From Gnetum montanum (taxonomy: Eukaryota; Streptophyta; Gnetopsida; Gnetales; Gnetaceae), in NCBI GenBank assembly GCA_015680685.1, contig MNCI01010828.1, forward strand, positions 797,176-861,175: DNA of 64,000 bases. Reading direction: 5' to 3'. The notes beneath the pieces are model-generated. The model had not been told where the DNA came from. It ran no database searches and worked only from the letters and a program-made list of their open reading frames with translations. Made by a program: the position numbers and the translations under genes. Shown here one piece after another: positions 22,499-34,512 of the stretch; position 1 is the first letter of the stretch; each line of letters begins with the position of its first letter.

Positions 22499-23589
22499 TG
22501 TGGATCAAGAACTTAAAAGGGGGGTTAAATAATTTCCTCACTTTAAACTACACCTATCACACAAAAACACCAAATTTTATGTGGTTTCCCAACTTGGGTA
22601 CTTTCACACTCAAAGGGTAGAATCTATGCACATCTCCAGACTTTGTTTCTCAATAAAATGTGATTTGAAGGGCATCACACCTTGTACAAGCTCTAATCTC
22701 TACACTAGAGTGTTTCATCACTATGAAACCACTCAATCCTGCAATATCTTAATAGGCTCAAAATGTAGTTTCAAGGATCCCACAACCTTTACAAAATTAA
22801 GCTCCACTTCAAAGTCTTTTGATGTTGCAAAATCACTTGACCTCATAAGTTCCCAACAAGCTCAATGTGGATGCCTTCTTGAAAGAAGCACATCAACCCC
22901 ACAAGGCTACAAGAAAAAGAAAACGATACAAGGAAAGAATGTAACTAAATTTACAAGTCCTTTTTGTTGAAGCTCAATACAACATACAACCAAGCAGATG
23001 ATGTTACAATGAAGAACAAGAATACAATAGCATAGATAAGGTAATGATTAATATGATGTGAATAGTGATTTCACAATTTCTAAGAATTTTGTATCTTCTT
23101 ATAGCCTTAGAGTTTCTAAAAACTTAAAATTTGTGCAATGGCTACCCAATGACTAGTGTAGACATCTTTTTCAAAGTTGGGACATCTACCTGATATTAAC
23201 CTTAATTCAAGAGAGATGTCTCATTAGAAAATGGAACATCTTCTATGGGACATCTCTAGTGAGGTGTCTTCTCTAGGAAAGATACGTCTACTATTTCTAG
23301 AAGACATCTCCTCAACTTTTTATCTCTATCTTCTAAAGTTTTCTCCCATCAATTTTTCTTCTTCCGAGCCCTTGAAGCATCTTCATTTGGTTTGTAGCCT
23401 CTAGTGTTATCCATGCTCTCATCTTGACATATGTATTCTTTACCTTGTCTTCTCATTGTAGATCTTATTTCTCTTAAGTCCTTAGTTCTCATGTAGAGTT
23501 CTTGTTCATGTCTTGCAAGCACATCATCCACAACAACCATTCTATGATCTCTATTTTCCTTACAGTTTTGACATGCCAAAAGGTCAATA
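22499..23589 (-). repeat. 5' LTR of element 3
   Basis: It starts on the plus strand TGTGGATCAAGAAC next to the primer site and ends CCAAAAGGTCAATA, followed by the target duplication GTTAT. The plus-strand frame at 22,581-22,970 and the minus-strand frame at 23,349-23,642 are chance frames inside the LTR. Confidence 0.85.
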
Positions 23590-23594
23590 GTTAT

Positions 23595-24430
23595 GGCATA
23601 GAGGTGATACATTAGCTGAATGAGGAGGTCTTCTTGCTTCAAGCTTGAAGTGGTGGTTACTCGATTATGTTTAGAGTAATTAGTGCTTTGTTATAGGCTT
23701 CTTTGCCCATTGGGCTCTTTTTTTTAGAGTTTTTGATCTGCTTAACTTTAGGCTACATTGGCCTCTTGGCTTTATTAGCATTTTCTCCATTTTTTTTCTT
23801 TTTGGAAGTGAAAACTTCATTAGGTTTTGATGCCAAGGCCAAATTTTATTTTATTTTCTCACTAAATGAAATAAATCTGTAGATTTAGTGAAATTTTTTG
23901 GAGCATGTTAAGAATTCCACATGGTCATGGTGCATGAATGTCAAACATAGATTTTTGTTGTTATCAAGATAAGGAGAAAAAAGGCTTGGTTTTGAGAATA
24001 TGGCTCAAAAGAGGTAGTGAGAATGATGTGAGGCAAGTAATGTTGGAAAGGTTGAACAAGCTAGTCAAATCTCATGTATCAAGATCACATGATAATTCAC
24101 TGCTATGATGAGTCACACAACTTCAATGAATTTAGGCTCATCCTACTAGCACAGCTTCAAGAGAATGAGGAAATAATTCAAAGAGTTCATGTGATTATAA
24201 GAGGTACATGAGGTTACAAGTAAATATAAGCCACAATGAGATACAACTGGTAGAACATGAGAACTACATGTCTTATTTTGTAGATTTAAACAAAGTTTGC
24301 AGGGCTTTGAAATGTAAAAAAGATAAAAGGTCATGCAGACTTGTTGTAGGATACTCAAGTCATCAGTGTTAATCATTTGTCTAAACCTATGAACAAATCC
24401 AAACAAAGGTGACAAGAAAATAGGTCAACA
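23595..24430. other. 3' noncoding region of element 4
   Basis: Together with 17,983-18,246 this makes about 1.1 kb between integrase and the 3' LTR of element 4, split by the copia insertion. T-rich, no reading frame of note and no clear polypurine tract. Confidence 0.4.
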
Positions 24431-24433
24431 TTA

Positions 24434-25520
24434 GATATTATAATCTTTGAGATAGAAATGCTTAACTAGGTTAATCAATTCATTTCCATCCATGTCTACT
24501 AATTTGAATGCGCTATTATCATAGCTTTGATAACCAATAATGGTTCTTTGTAGTTGGCTAAGAATTTGTCCACATGTTCATGAACAACATTAATGATAAG
24601 CTCATCTTCCTTGATATTATGCTAGTTAGGATCATGATGGTGATGATGCTTCTACTTCTCTTGATATTTTTTGAAATTGGAAAGCATTTGTGTTCATTGC
24701 TCCTCCATCGAGTCTAGGTTAGTGACATGTAGCTCATTATTCTACTCATCATTGATGTAGTTAGATATAGCTATGCTTAAGGATGGAACCTATAATTCAA
24801 GAGGAAAAATAGCTTCAGAGCCATAAACTAGGTTATAAGGTATGACATTAGTTACATTTCAAAATATTATCCTCTATGCCCAAAGTGCATACAAGAGTTG
24901 TTCATGTCATCTATGTTTGTCATTGCTTAGCATTTTCTTTAAAAGATTAAGGATGAATTTTTTGGTAGCTTTGGATTACCCCTAGCTTGTGGATAATAAG
25001 GTGATGAAAAAGAATGCTTAGTGTTTAATTTTTGATAAAAGGTTTGCATTTCTTGGCTACTAAACTATGGTTTTTTATCTATTATAATGATTAGAGGTAA
25101 GCCAAAATGGGACACTAGGTTATTTAGGATGAATTTATAGACTTGTTGTGATGTTTCTTTTCTCTGTGTGAAATAATTGGTCATAGTGATGATGAAGCTA
25201 TGTCTTGTAGAGGACTTAAGATTTATTGGTCCATTTATGTTAATTCCCCATCATTGGAATGACCATGTGATTTTAGTAGTGTGTAACTTAGTTGGTGGCA
25301 TGTATATCAGTTTGTTATGCCTTTAACAAGTATCATAAGTTTTTACCTTTTGTAGGTAGTTGCTTTTCATATAGTGCCAATGGTATCCTAGGCATCTAAT
25401 CTTAGTAGCCATGTTTCTATGTCTTATATGTCCTCCACATGTGCCATAATGTACTTGTTTTAGGATCATATGTGCTTCTGTTATGCTCAAGCATACTAAT
25501 AACATGTCATTGTAGGACTT
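24434..25520 (-). pseudogene. Integrase of element 4 (Tat-lineage, broken)
   Basis: The zinc-binding part is in the frame 25,323-25,505: HMILKQVHYGTCGGHIRHRN, then LGYHWHYM and a final C of the HHCC set. This matches the HEG.CG.H..GR..A.KI.R.GYYWPTM pattern of Tat-lineage integrase. The core is broken at 24,600-25,300. The C-terminus near 24,440-24,530 reads AFKLVDMDGNELINLVKHF, as in the end of Tat integrases. Stops and frame changes are many. It follows the two RNase H domains in normal order. Confidence 0.75.
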
Positions 25521-25849
25521 TCAACATAATGTGTTATCAGCCACAATGACATTTAATTTTGATCATTTTTGCATAGCATCCTTTTGAGAAGTAGTTAGGT
25601 TTTGTGGAGGTTCACCATACAAGAGATAAAAATTGATGTCATCATATTATTTATGTCAAGGCATGTTATCTATGGCTGCTATAGAGGTGCTTTTAGTATT
25701 CTGCATGATGGCATGAACATAATTTTCTATCATGAAAGGTAATTTTCTAAGTACATCAGGAATCACACTTAAGGCTAAGGTAATAATGACATTATCAAGT
25801 GTGTTCTTAGCTTAGGAAATGTGTTGAATATTACCATCTATAAACTACA

Positions 25850-26170
25850 GCAAGAGTTTTTATTGGCTAAGTGAAAGTATCATTGTAGCTTTTCATGTGT
25901 ATACTTTAGTTATTTGGTTGATTACTAATTGAGAATCATCATTTAACATAAAATGTGTAAATCCATTATCATGAGTTAATCATCAACCCTCTAAGTAACC
26001 CTTCATACTCTACCATATTTTTAGTGTAGGAGAACTCAATACAATAGGTAAAAGGTTGGATTTCACTAGAGGGAAGTGTTATACTAATAGCAACACTAAG
26101 CCCATATATAGTTGAAGCTTTGCCAAAGTACATAATGGCCTCATAACCTTTGCTTACTTGGTCAATGGTG
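25850..26170 (-). pseudogene. Second (archaeal-type) RNase H of element 4
   Basis: Minus-strand pieces read YFGKASTIYGLSVAISITLP, IQPFTYCIEFSYTKNMVEYE, then GLLRGLM and LNDDSQLVINQITKVYT in a shifted frame. This is the FDGA.......G.V...P.......F.L.F..TNN.AEYEALI.GL......D SQLV..Q pattern of the additional RNase H found in Tat-lineage elements. The Asp of FDGA has become Gly. Its presence places element 4 in the Tat lineage. Confidence 0.75.
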
Positions 26171-26699
26171 TTGACATGTTCATTAGGGAATTTAGGATCT
26201 ATGGCTATGTTGCCTTCTATTGGTGAGGTGGTTAACTATGTAGCTATGGCTTGACCTTGGTTGAAGCTTGGAAAATATAGTGTAGGTCTAATTTGACTAT
26301 TATGACTTTCCATCAAGCTATTTAGATACTATTAATAATGTTGGTTCTGATGGATCTTAATATGTTGTCTTTGCATATGACATTGACTTAACTCCTAAAG
26401 AGGTAGTGCCTCCACTTCTTCAAGGGGAAGACTAAGGCTAGGCAATGCTTTTTGACTCCAGTGTATTGAGTCTCATAGGTTATTATAACATGGCTTAAGT
26501 TGTAAATGGGTAACTCTACTTCACCATCCGATTTCTAATAGAGTAAAGAGGCTATGGATGTATGACAAATTACAAGGAAGATGTAGAATTATTTATATTT
26601 TTTAGGTGGATATATAGTTACCTATTGGGATATCTCTTGCTTAATATTATTAAAGTCTTCCCATCATTGACCCATCTATTCATAATGGACTACTGTCTT

Positions 26700-27945
26700 A
26701 AGTAAGTACTACATGAATTTTAACTTATTTGTAAGCCTTGAGATGAACCTCTAAATAAACTACAATCTACCTTGTAATCCTCATAATTCCTTAAGGTTGC
26801 TAGGTATCGATAAATTGGCTATAGCCTTAATCTTATCAAGATCAACTCGTATTCCCATTTTAGAGACTATGAAACCTAGCATCTTACTAAGTTTAAAGCC
26901 AAAGACACATTTCTTAGGATTAAGTCAAAGCTCATACTTGAGACAACATTGAAGGACTAAGTTTATGTCATGTGCATGCTCATTAGCTACCTTGGACTTT
27001 ATGACTATATCATCAACATAATCATAAAGTGAACCTAGCTTGTAGTCATTAAACGTATATGTCATGGCTCATTGATATGTTGCACTTGTGTTTTTCAAAT
27101 CAAAAGGCATAATTGTGTAATAAACGATTCTCCAAGGGATCATGAAGATCATACATAGTTGATGCTCAGGGTTGATCCTAACTTGGTTTTATCCATAGAA
27201 TCCATCCATGAAGGATAATAAGGCATGACTAGTCATAGTATAGATAAGTTGATTGATACTAGATAAAGGGAAGTCATCCTTAATGGTTTCCTTCGTAAGG
27301 TCTCAAAAATCAATACAAATATGAATACTTTCATTCTTCTTAGGGACTATGACTATGTTGAATACTCAATCAACATAGTCAACAACTTGAATGAAACCTA
27401 CCTGATAGAGCTTCTTAATACCATCATAAACTACTAGGGCTAGGTTTGGTTTGATCTTACATACCTTTTTTTTAATAAGCTTAATTCTAGGATTAAATAT
27501 AATGTTATGTTGAACTATGCATGGGTCAAGCCCTAGCATGTCTTCATAAGATCATGTAAAGACCTTAATGTTATCTTGAAGAGCCTTGGTAATGTTTTGA
27601 GCTAGCTAGGGTTTGAGTAATGAACTTAATTTTAGTGTTTTCTCCCCACCATTGCGGGTTGTGATGGGGACTTCAACTAGAGAATCTTCAATAATGTCTC
27701 TAGCCTCTAAGTCAAGGCTTTTGACTATGTAATCAAGCCATTCTAAGGAATTCTCTATTAAGGCTATATGGTCAAATAGGCTTCTAGGCTCCAAATCTAT
27801 ATATTTAACGTCAATCAATTAGCTAACATCATCATAGGATCCATTTAGGCTTAAAGGTAGGTTGAATTATTCCCATGTATTCATAGTCTGATTCTAGATG
27901 TCAACAAAAGCACATTAAATGGTATTTGTATAATCAAATCTATTA
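26700..27945 (-). pseudogene. RT and upstream linker of element 4
   Basis: Read from 27,945 downward: a linker (27,606-27,860, containing SLFDHIALIENSLEWLDYIV), then VFTWSYEDMLGLDPCIVQHN, VGFIQ..., IVPKKNESIHICIDF, ALLSFMDGF, MPFDLKNTSATYQ, YDYVDDIVIKSK and LGFIVSKMGIRVDLDK. This is a full Tat-lineage RT with intact YVDD (Asp codons 27,009-27,014) but with about ten stops. The frame continues upstream into the protease at 35,585 if the 7,364 bp from 27,955 to 35,318 are removed. Confidence 0.85.
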
Positions 27946-27954
27946 AATAAGGCT
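27946..27954 (+). repeat. Left copy of 9-bp target duplication AATAAGGCT
   Basis: Identical to 35,310-35,318. The two copies bound the 7,355-bp insertion, and the reading frame of element 4 is continuous when one copy and the insert are removed. Nine base pairs is the usual duplication size of Mutator-like elements. Confidence 0.65.
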
Positions 27955-28079
27955 AAAAAAGGAAAAATAATGCAATAAATAATATTATTTGTTTTTTTAG
28001 GTTATTATAAGCTAAAATTCAATGAAAATACGATATAAATGAGTAAAATAATTGGTTTTAGGTCAAATAAGGTACAAAA

Positions 28080-29400
28080 GGCTAAATATTCTCATTTCCA
28101 GCATGTATGAGCAAATGTCATAGTGTGTGGACATTTCAAAATATGTTCACAACATGTGGAACTTGATGGAGCAACATGTGACCATCTTGGATCAATGTGA
28201 CAATGTGTAAGGCTTCATAGGGCAACATGTAACCACTTTGGATCATCTTGATAGCATGTGAGGGCTAGTATGATAACTGTGGGCTTGATAAGCTAGCTTT
28301 GCAACCTGTTTGGCTAGTTTGGATAGCTTATGAGTAGTGTTAACTAGATTGATAGCTTATTTATGTTAAACAAGCTACCACACATGCTAGCACAATGTAT
28401 TTAGCTTATTGTACTTATATTTTAGAGCTCTGGATCCACATGACAGTGTATGGGGTTAATCTAGGTAGCATATGGACTATGAACTTATATTTCATAGTGT
28501 ATACAAGCTAATTTCATTGTCAATTTCACATGCTCAGCATGTTTGACACTTGGTGTTTAGATTCTGGAGTTTTGAGGACCACTTGTTAGCTTGTTTGGCC
28601 ATTTTGATAGTGTATGAGATATAAAGAAGCTATGAAACAAGCTAGTGTAGCATATGATACCCATAGAAGCTATCCAATATGGTAGCACAACATATGAGAC
28701 AATGAGTGCAACCCTTGAGATTTTTTCCCATGTTCTGTGGGGCTCACACATTACCAAAATTAATCATGTTGGTAGTGTAAGGAACTAGGAAACCAAATTT
28801 TTCAATAAAAGCTAATGTATGACTCCAATTTCAATTTTTATTTTCCAATCCCAACATGTGTGTAGTAGTCCTTGGATTGTGTGAGAGAATATCCATAGCA
28901 TGTAGGGCTAGGAAAGAGATTTTACCACCAAACCCTAATGTATGAGCTTAATTTCACTCTTAATTTCATTAGTTTAGTGTGTGAGATCCAAACAAGTTAT
29001 CAAATATGCTATCACAATGTGTGAGAAAGCATGTGAAACCCTAGATAGTTTTGCTCATTGTCTATGGGGTCAACATACCATCAATATTAATTATATTAGT
29101 GGTGTGTGGGACTAGGAAAACCCAAATCTCAACCAAAAGCTAGTGTGTGAAGCTAATTCCATTTTTTATGTCACACCTACAACATTTTTAGGTCATTCCA
29201 TCCATTTTTAATGAAATTATGCTCAACATGTATGAGTTTGAAAGAGAAATTAAAGCCTAAACCCTAGCATGTGAGCCTAATTTCATTTTTTATTCCACTA
29301 GTACAATGTGTGGAGTAGGTTACAACCATAAAGCTTCATCTCCCTAGCATATCCAAGCTAATTTTACTTTTCATGCTTCTTCTAGTTAACATGTGAGAGC
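28080..29400 (+). repeat. Diverged quasi-repeats rich in GTGTGAG / AGCATGTG
   Basis: Short words such as AGCATGTG, CAATGTGTGAG, AACCCTAGYATGTGAGC and TAATTTCATTTTT recur dozens of times without a fixed register, for example near 28,085, 28,250, 28,900, 29,020 and 29,265. This could be an ancient tandem array or subterminal repeats of a DNA transposon. No coding frame is convincing. Confidence 0.45.
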
Positions 29401-31074
29401 AAATCCAGGGATTTTATGCTTTTCTTGATAGTAGTTAAAGGTAGAAAAATTGAGATCTGGCAATCATTGCAAGAAGGAATGGATTGACAAGCTATGATGT
29501 AGGACTAGAAGAGATAGAGGAAGCTATAAGGATTGTTTTGAGACTTCCCAATCCATCTATAAGAGAAGGAGCTTTGTCCATGATTCCTAGGTACCAATTT
29601 TCCCTTATTTTCTCTTACTCTTAGCCATATCGTGTCAACATTATTTTCATTTCTAGGCCTATTTCAACGATTGTTTTTGAATTTTAACTATATCAAATCC
29701 AAAATTTATATTTTTTTTACTCTCTTGAGGTTGGAATTTATGGTTTTTTTAGCTTTCTAGTGAAGATTGGACTTTTTTCTTAGTCACATGTGCAGCGTTT
29801 TGGCTTGTTTTGGTCATTTTTAGTCATTTACGATTTTTTCTGGCTAAGAGTGATAATGTTGATGTAATTTTCCAAGCCCAAAGTCAACATTCTTAACCTC
29901 TGGGACTTTAGGATGTAGTGTATTAGGGTTTTCAATCATGAATGTAGTTTTTCCAAGGTCTTTTGTGCCAATCCTAGTCAAATTAGGATTTTTTTCAAAG
30001 TAAAAAAATCAGGGTTTTGTGAATTTTTGCCTAGATTGACAACATTCTAAGCTTTTCCTATGCCTAGGATAGTGTTTTGAGTTTTTCTTGATCAAATTAC
30101 TACATTTTTAGGTTTTTCTTATTCAAAGTGAAATAACTTAGGGTTTTTTGGTGAAAACCCAATGAAATTTGGGTTTTTTCTACACCTATATGTGTAGCGT
30201 TTTAGTGAATTCTAGATTATTTGATGATGTTGCATTTTGGCCTATAATAATTTTCTAAAAAATTTATAATATTTTTTCTATCCTATGGATAAATTTTTGG
30301 TAGATTTTTGGGTCGAATGCAAAGTTTTTGGATTTTTTCTAGTTAGTTAGACAGTGTTTTAGCTCATGACGCCTAGGATGAGTATGATGAATTTTTCCTG
30401 AACTCTATGATAAGCGTGTGCAGTCTCTAGCCTTGATTGGATAAGGTTTTTACCCTTTCTTCCTTATTTCTACAATTTATTAGGCATTTTGGGGTTTTTG
30501 TAGGGATGAAAGAGTTGTGTATAGGCTCTTTGAATGAGAAATTCATAGCATTTTTGACATATTCTCCCTTCATTCTCAACATTGTTGATTTTCCTACATG
30601 CACAAGCCATTATCTCCAAGAATCTTGGTTTCCCTAGGCCAAATGTTGTCAATCTTGGTTACTTGCTTTTGTGAAAATTTGGTTTAGTATCAACTATTTG
30701 TGAAAATGTCTTGTTGGTGTTCTGTATGTCAACTGTTTGACAAAATGTCAAACCTAATTTTTGAAATTAAAACTATGTTTTTAGGTCAATTAGTTATCAA
30801 AGTGTTAAATTGAATTTTTCTCTATGTCAAGCATCTGTTAAAATGCCAAATTTAGCTTTTTGTGTCAAGTATTTGTTAAAATGTTAGATTTAAAATTTAA
30901 ATTTTCTTTCTGTCAATTAAGATGTTTAAAGGCTTAATTTTGATTTGTACTATAGTGGAACTTGTGGTGATAAACCTGTCTATTTTTTTGTCTTCATGTC
31001 AAAGCTGCCATTCTTGAGGTCATTTTTCTTTGATTTTATTTTATTTTTTTAGTTTTTGAAGGTTTTAATATTTA
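29400..31074 (+). other. T-rich stretch upstream of the cargo gene
   Basis: Rich in TTTTTGGGTTTTT and AGGGTTTTT words on the plus strand, as in plant 5' leaders and introns. No open frame of note. It may hold the promoter and leader of the cargo gene, but no TATA box stands out. Confidence 0.3.
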
Positions 31075-34000
31075 ATGGCTAATATTTTAGCTGTGCGTAG
31101 GGCTCTACTAAAACCCATTATGGTTATTGTGGAAATGATAGACATTCTATGTTGTATTGGAATGGCTTCCTAGAACAGTTTAATTTCTAACATAACCATC
31201 AATGAGAAAACCCATGTTTGATTTAGGCCTAATGCTAGAGAGTTTCTAATGTACTTACTACAATATTTTAGTGTGATAATGTGGTCACACTTAGCTATAG
31301 ATATTGTGGCTGGAATTACTAAGACTCTTGTGGTAGGATCTTCTAACTATATCCTTTGGTACATGTTGATGATCCTAAAACCTAGATGAAGTTAGATCAC
31401 AATAGGAATTTGTACTATGCGAGGATTAGATAATTATTGCATATATGGAATATGCCAATTTAATTTGAGTACAATGTAAGTAACACCTTAATGTTGGATC
31501 ATAGGCGAAGCACTCTATTCTAAAATCCTGCTCAAAATGTCTACATGTTGGAAGGGTAAGCTTTACCTTAAGTCCATATGTTTCTTTTGATTTTAAGGCT
31601 ATTGGTTTGACTGATTCTATGTTTTAATTTGCATATTTAAGATTTACAATGGAGAATTGATGTCAAATGACTAGACCTTGTCCTTAGTCCTCACAGCCTT
31701 GGAGGAATTCAAACAAGGAAATGACATTAGAGTATAAGTACTCAACTAGCTTGGTGTAAAGTTTGCTAGGTATAGGATGTAATATTCCTAAGTATACAAA
31801 AAATGTGTGACTACTAAACACATACATGAATTTTGGCATCTCCAAGATTTAGGAGCCTGTGCACAAGTTCAACCTATGGTTCCAACATTTCCCAAGTCAG
31901 GTAAGTAAAAAATAGTTTTATTTTGCCAACATTTTTAATGTTGTTATTTTTGGTTTTTAAAATTTTTGTTTGATTTTTAGTTTTATGGTTCACTATAGAC
32001 TACATTGATTGTTTGTAGTTTAATGAACTAATAGGCTAACTATGTTGGGCACCATAGATATTGTGCACAAGTCTACAATTATCATGGTTACTTCTAGTTG
32101 TATCAAGGAGATTCCTCTCCTCAAGTGGGATGAAGTAGATAGAGCACATGAATGGCTATTAAATGAAGCCCAAAACATTCATCAAAGAGTCACTAGTGTA
32201 GGCTTATTTGACTTGTTCATGTTTCCTAGTCCATCTATATTATAGGCTAAGATGTTAAATGTCATTAACTCTTTTGATGAAGAAGTCAAAAAAAAATTTT
32301 AGTTGTGTCCATGGTTTTTCTATTGTTCTAAGTATTAATGAGAAAATTTGACAATCATTTTAGGATACCTTCTAGTGTTTTTAATGTGGCCATTCGAGAA
32401 GGAAAAGATGCTAGCTATAGAGAGGATATGGATGCTTGGCTCAAATCACCTCCTAGTGAAACATTATCTTTTGGTAAGTGTGACATTGAGGAGGTGAACA
32501 AGTTATACCCTCTTTTCCACTCTAGATTTTTTCCATGCTATTTCCACAAAAGAAAATCATAGGAGTTAAATAAGCTTGAGATATGAAAAAGATAACTAAT
32601 GGTACTAGGTTTGATTGGGCTACTTTTTTGGTTATTGGTTTGAGGGGTTAAGTGCAAAAACTTCATAAAAAATCTTGATTTTGTGTATCATGTGCATTTC
32701 ACATTTTTTTAGTGCATATCTTAGAAATTTGTAGATTTTCTAATGATCAAGAAATATGGAAAGTGAGTAGCATGTAATGTTTCCCAACTTTTCAAGCCTT
32801 TGGCTACACATATTGTTGATCTAATTCATGCCCAAGGCCCACTAGTGGAGGATGTAGGAGAGTCACTATCTATTAGCACTAAGAATATTAGTGGTCTACA
32901 TGGTTATTCCCTTAATAGCATGGGGAAGAAGTCCCATGCTACATGTGGCAAGATAGAAAGCACAAAAAGGTCATGCATGGAAGTAGATAGTGCTGTGAGA
33001 GAAAAGATAAAACGACCAAGGGTTGAAGAAGGTGTTCTAGTTCCTAGCAAAAGGCAGTTAGCAAACTAGGAATCAAGCCCAAAAAGGTTAATCAAAATGT
33101 TGATGGTCCACACACACACATTAATTTTAATTTATTATTTTTTGGTTTTCACATTGAGTTTTGGTTATTTATTGTTGGTAAAAAATATTTACTAATTTTA
33201 TTTTATTTTTTGGCTTTGGTCTTATTGTAGTTAAAAAGTAGGAGTTTATTACTAAGGCTACTACTGTAGAGGAACAATGGCACAAAGAAGAAGTGGGGAG
33301 GATAGCGAAGGAAACATAAGATATCTTAGATTCCATCCTAGATGAATTACCTTGAGACAAAAACCCTTCAATGAATACATCTCATGATCTTTATAGTAAT
33401 TTTTGATTACATTAAAAAAAATTTTGTATTATGTTCTTTATCTTTTATTTATGTCATAAACATGGATGATATTAATTTTTTGTGGCTACTACATAGCATA
33501 AGCCTCCTTCAGAATCTTTCACATTTTTCTCTAATCCTTGGATGGAGGCACCAAACAAGATGGATTTCATGAGGGGAATGATGGATGACATGGTTGATAG
33601 GCTATAGCAGTTGGCTCCTGATATCGGTAAAAAAGTTAAAATATTTGTGTTTTACATTTTTTAGTTTTTATATTTTTGTGTTTTCATGTTGTTATGGCTT
33701 TATGTTTTATGTCTTTATGTTTTTTATTTTTAATGTTTTTAATGGTTTTAAATGTTTTTATCTCGTAGTTTGCAAGGTGAAATGGAATCCTTCGTGAGAC
33801 TTTGAGTTTTCATGAGTTCCTTGTGCTACCACCTGATGCAGAGAATATTTTCTAGAGATTATATGAGGGGAGCACACAATATGATGCATCATGTGCAAAA
33901 AAGTTTCAGAAGCCCTAACATTCAAATGAGTTCTTATGGAAATGGGTTGTGACATTGCAAAAGAAAAACAAGCAATTGGAAGATGAAAATAAGGGTCTAA

Positions 34001-34512
34001 GAGATCGAAAGGAGTTCATAGAGGCTCATGTGGTGAATAGGAACTCTTTACAAACAAAGGAGATTGAATGGTATTACTACTAGAATGACATCGAATGAAA
34101 GGTTGCTTTATCTAGAAGCAATGTAGAAAAAGATTTGAGGCTAGAGATGATGGTCTAAAGGATAAAGAAATAACAAGATTATTATGCCTGGGTGCTAGAG
34201 TAGGGCAAGAAGAAAAAAGCTCATAAGGGGTTGTACAAAGTGGAGAAGAAGAACTACATGAAATCTTTCCATGAGGAACCCATGTCATGGTGCACACATG
34301 AGTGGTTCCTACAAGGCATAGGTGTAGAAGATGTTTTTAGCAAGTTTAAGAAGTTAGTAATTTTCATTGATTCTTCCACTTCTCAAATCATAACTACATA
34401 TGGGAGGACTTATATGACTACTTTTTCCAATGCTCTTCTTAATTGGACTAACATGGAGAAGGAAAGTATCTTATTAGGAGTGAACTTGGGAGACATTGAT
34501 TTTCCAACATGA
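31075..34512 (+). pseudogene. Multi-exon gene remnant inside the 7.36-kb insertion
   Basis: Plus-strand coding blocks are separated by T-rich introns with good borders. Examples are donor CAG|GTAAGT at 31,900/31,901 with acceptor TTTTTAG at 31,980, acceptor TTATTGTAG at 33,230, and donor G|GTAAAA at 33,626/33,627 with acceptor CTCGTAG at 33,768. The first block starts MANILAVRRALLKPIMVIVE and reads FRPNAREFLMYLLQYFSVIM then WS, resembling NIF/FCP1-like phosphatases of the HAD family. However, the DxDGT-like motif is altered (VEMIDIL). Later blocks include a basic patch (KIKRPRVEE, 32,800-33,069), a coiled coil (LQKKNKQLEDENKGLRDRKE, about 33,955-34,015) and a final frame 34,231-34,512. Scattered TAG stops show it is dead. 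Only the first block suggests a family. Confidence 0.5.

Larger units (their letters stand above)
18247..23589 (-). mobile_element. Element 3: gag-only Ty1/copia element (TR-GAG type)
   Basis: LTRs at 18,247-19,317 (1,071 bp) and 22,499-23,589 (1,091 bp) start TGTTGACC (TATTGACC in one copy) on the minus strand and end CCACA. The 5-bp duplication GTTAT is exact at 18,242-18,246 and 23,590-23,594. Polypurine tract 19,318-19,332 (minus AATGGAGGAGAT) and primer site at 22,482-22,496 (TGGTATTGAAG, compare TGGTATCAGAG of copia) are in place. The 3.2-kb interior encodes a gag protein and its tail but no recognisable protease, integrase or RT. Such elements are described as TR-GAG and need enzymes from a partner. 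It lies in the 3' noncoding part of element 4. Confidence 0.85.
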
